Shown: one piece after another, positions 62,345 to 64,000 of the stretch | Layout: the number at the start of each line of letters is the position of its first letter | How positions within the stretch are numbered: position 1 is the stretch's first letter | From: Thiocapsa sp. | GTDB lineage: Bacteria; Pseudomonadota; Gammaproteobacteria; Chromatiales; Chromatiaceae | NCBI RefSeq assembly: GCF_018399035.1 | Contig: NZ_CP073760.1 | Span: 558,001 to 622,000, forward strand | Reading direction: 5' to 3' | DNA length: 64,000 bases | The notes under the pieces: model-generated | The model's input: the letters and a program-made list of their open reading frames with translations, nothing else | Database searches by the model: none | Told to the model about the DNA's origin: nothing | Translations under genes and position numbers: made by a program

Positions 62345-64000
62345 ATGTCCAACGCGAACGAACGCTGCCCAGTATGTGGCGAAGCAACGCTGCGCTTCTT
62401 TCGCAAGGTCGGGAAGTACCGCTGCATAAATGACGACTGCGGGGAGGAGTTTCTCCCCGCTCAGCTGCCGGTGTCGCCGCATGCCGACGCCGAAGGTTTG
62501 GACCTCGACAGCCTGCCGTTCCCCATCGCCTATCCGCTGGCCCATGCCGCCGACGCGCGACTCGCCGCTCGCGACCGGGCCGCCAACGCCATCTTCGCCG
62601 GCTATCAGGCCATGCGAGCCACCGCGCTGCTGCTGCTCGCGGACTACCTGGCCTGCGACACCGTCTGCCGCCAGCTCCAGGGACCCATTCGCGGCTTGCG
62701 CCTGCCGCACTGGTACGACTGGAGCCTGCTCTGCGACCAACTCGCCAAGTTCTGGTCCGGGCGCCTGCAGGAGCGTCCCGAGCGCGCCAGCGCCTTCCCC
62801 GACCTGGTCGCCGCCTGGCTCGAGGTCAATCGCCACGGCAAGCTGCCAGCCAACCATCCCTGGTCCGCGTTGTTGGCCGGTCTGCCGGGGCAGCAAGGAC
62901 CGGCCGCCCAGAGCCTGAACGATGCCCTGTGGAAGGCGCGCAACGACCGCGCCCACCGCGAGGCCACCCGCACCGTGGAGGAGGGCGCCGAGCAGGCGCT
63001 GTTGCCACGTCTGCTCGCCGTCTCCGAGGCCATGGTGCAACGGCTGTTCCCGGCCGGTGAATTGACCCTATGGCGCCGGATCGGGACCGACACCGACGCG
63101 CCGGCAGCGATTCGCCTGCAAGGCGCCCATGCGGACCTGCGCTTCGCCATCGAGAACGGCCCGGAGGTCGCCGCCCTCGGCTGGGGCGCTAGCGGCCTCC
63201 TGGCCAGCACCGCTGCAGTCGATCTGCCGGTCTACCCACTGTTCGTGCCGCTGGACACCGAGGGTGCGGAACAAGGGTTGCCCGGCGGCGGCCTGATCGA
63301 GCCCGTGGGCCTGGTAGACGGTATCGGCGCGAAGAAGATCGCCGTGCTCGGCGTGCGCAGCCATTGCGAGCTGCCCGAGTTGGTGGGCCCGATCCAGGCC
63401 GGCCTCGCGCTGAAAGAGGTCCAGCTCGGCGTCGATCGCGCACAGACCCAACGCTGGAGCCTGGTGAGTTGGGCTGCGGTCACCGCCGAAGACACCCTGA
63501 ACGCGCTGCGCGGGCGCAAGTACTTCCCGGAGGCTTATCTGGAGCGAGCCGGCGTCGACGGTCTGCTGAAGCAGGTTCTCGACCAACCCGGCCGCGGCCT
63601 GCTGCTGCTCGGCGAGGCCGGCTCCGGCAAGAGCTCACTGCTGGCCCGGCTGGTAGACGGCCTGCTTACCGAGCAACCGGATGGAGACCAGTCACGCGAC
63701 CAGGCCCAGACCGACGCCTTGGGGTATCTCGCCCGCCGCGGCGCTGGCGATGTGGTGCTGTTCCTCTCCGGCGCCGAGGCCTACAAGGGCGACGCCGCCT
63801 GGTCCGGACGCCAGACCCTGTGCGAGGCGGTGCTTCGACGTGCCGGCATCGCCAGCGGTGCATTCACCGACCTCGACGACCTGTGCCGGCATCTGGACGC
63901 CACTGCCGCGCAGGATCTCGACGCCGACCGGCGCGTCTGGCTGATCCTGGACGCCCTCAACGAGGCCGACCGCTTCACCGACCTGCTGAAAGCGCTCGAC
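62345..64000 (+). CDS. Zinc ribbon-NACHT STAND ATPase, 5' part (runs off window end)
   Basis: Open from ATG 62345 to the window edge (552 codons). N-terminal zinc ribbon CPVC (8-11) and CINDDC (27-32). Then a helical region resembling a HEPN/DUF-type domain (AIFAGYQAMRATALLLLADY, WKARNDRAHRE), which could be an effector. P-loop at ~420: GRGLLLLGEAGSGKSSLLAR, and Walker B VWLILDALNEADRF at the edge, typical of NACHT/STAND. It follows the conjugation operon by 181 bp on the same strand, so a regulated ATPase may be part of the system. The sensor end is not visible. Confidence 0.8.
   Translation, partial: MSNANERCPVCGEATLRFFRKVGKYRCINDDCGEEFLPAQLPVSPHADAEGLDLDSLPFPIAYPLAHAADARLAARDRAANAIFAGYQAMRATALLLLADYLACDTVCRQLQGPIRGLRLPHWYDWSLLCDQLAKFWSGRLQERPERASAFPDLVAAWLEVNRHGKLPANHPWSALLAGLPGQQGPAAQSLNDALWKARNDRAHREATRTVEEGAEQALLPRLLAVSEAMVQRLFPAGELTLWRRIGTDTDAPAAIRLQGAHADLRFAIENGPEVAALGWGASGLLASTAAVDLPVYPLFVPLDTEGAEQGLPGGGLIEPVGLVDGIGAKKIAVLGVRSHCELPELVGPIQAGLALKEVQLGVDRAQTQRWSLVSWAAVTAEDTLNALRGRKYFPEAYLERAGVDGLLKQVLDQPGRGLLLLGEAGSGKSSLLARLVDGLLTEQPDGDQSRDQAQTDALGYLARRGAGDVVLFLSGAEAYKGDAAWSGRQTLCEAVLRRAGIASGAFTDLDDLCRHLDATAAQDLDADRRVWLILDALNEADRFTDLLKALD

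Overview
The window is high-GC DNA from a gammaproteobacterium, most likely a purple sulfur bacterium (Chromatiaceae, Thiocapsa/Thiocystis-like). The housekeeping genes are gammaproteobacterial in type (EttA, FabA, ProS, PstSCAB). A broken fragment resembling the carotenoid enzyme CrtA and the very large kinase/FHA/phosphatase complement also fit that group. This placement is inference; there is no rRNA or other taxonomic marker here.

Layout. 1-24.7 kb is mostly chromosomal core on the minus strand: a truncated pyruvate kinase, a frameshifted cNMP-binding protein, a Fic-like protein, a pstS-pstC-pstA-pstB operon plus a second PstS-like lipoprotein, a 1381-residue membrane protein on the plus strand, a broken AAA/PD-(D/E)XK gene, fabA, proS, an IS remnant next to an amidoligase/glutamine-amidotransferase fusion, a DUF815 ATPase, a GGDEF/EAL protein, ettA, mobB and a methyltransferase. 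A dispersed palindromic repeat (core GGATGGGT...ACCCATCC) sits between genes and truncates one of them. 24.85-31 kb begins at a tRNA-Ser(GGA) gene and carries mobile-element genes: an AlpA-like regulator, an FlhD/FlhC-like activator pair divergent from an XRE repressor across an operator-rich AT-rich spacer, a DnaT-like/DnaC-like replication pair and an S24 peptidase. No integrase is seen.

31-49.7 kb is a signalling island. Four Ser/Thr kinases share a zinc ribbon and nearly identical kinase domains. One forms an operon with a cell-wall amidase. The other three end in a DUF1566 (C-type-lectin-like) domain whose last ~30 codons differ almost only at first and second positions of NNC/NNT codons, the footprint expected of a diversity-generating retroelement (DGR). 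Behind them is a translationally coupled set: trypsin-TM-FHA, PP2C, a MotB/ExbD-like anchored coiled coil, zinc ribbon-FHA, VWA-TM-FHA, PP2C-TM, FHA-zinc ribbon and a MotA/ExbB-like channel. Proposed logic (inference): diversified sensors drive cytosolic kinases, the FHA proteins read the phosphorylation, the PP2Cs reset it, and a stator-like pair and envelope proteins are the output.

49.7-64 kb is a defence-like island. It holds two copies of a 1443-bp segment in direct orientation 8939 bp apart. The downstream copy opens an intact-looking ubiquitin-like conjugation module: NYN protein, E2-like protein, JAB-E1 fusion, then a zinc-ribbon NACHT STAND ATPase that runs off the window. The upstream copy is damaged. 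Between the copies lies AT-richer, apparently foreign DNA with a ThiL-like/thymidylate-synthase-like pair and a 1063-residue AlbA_2-NACHT-cold-shock-domain protein.
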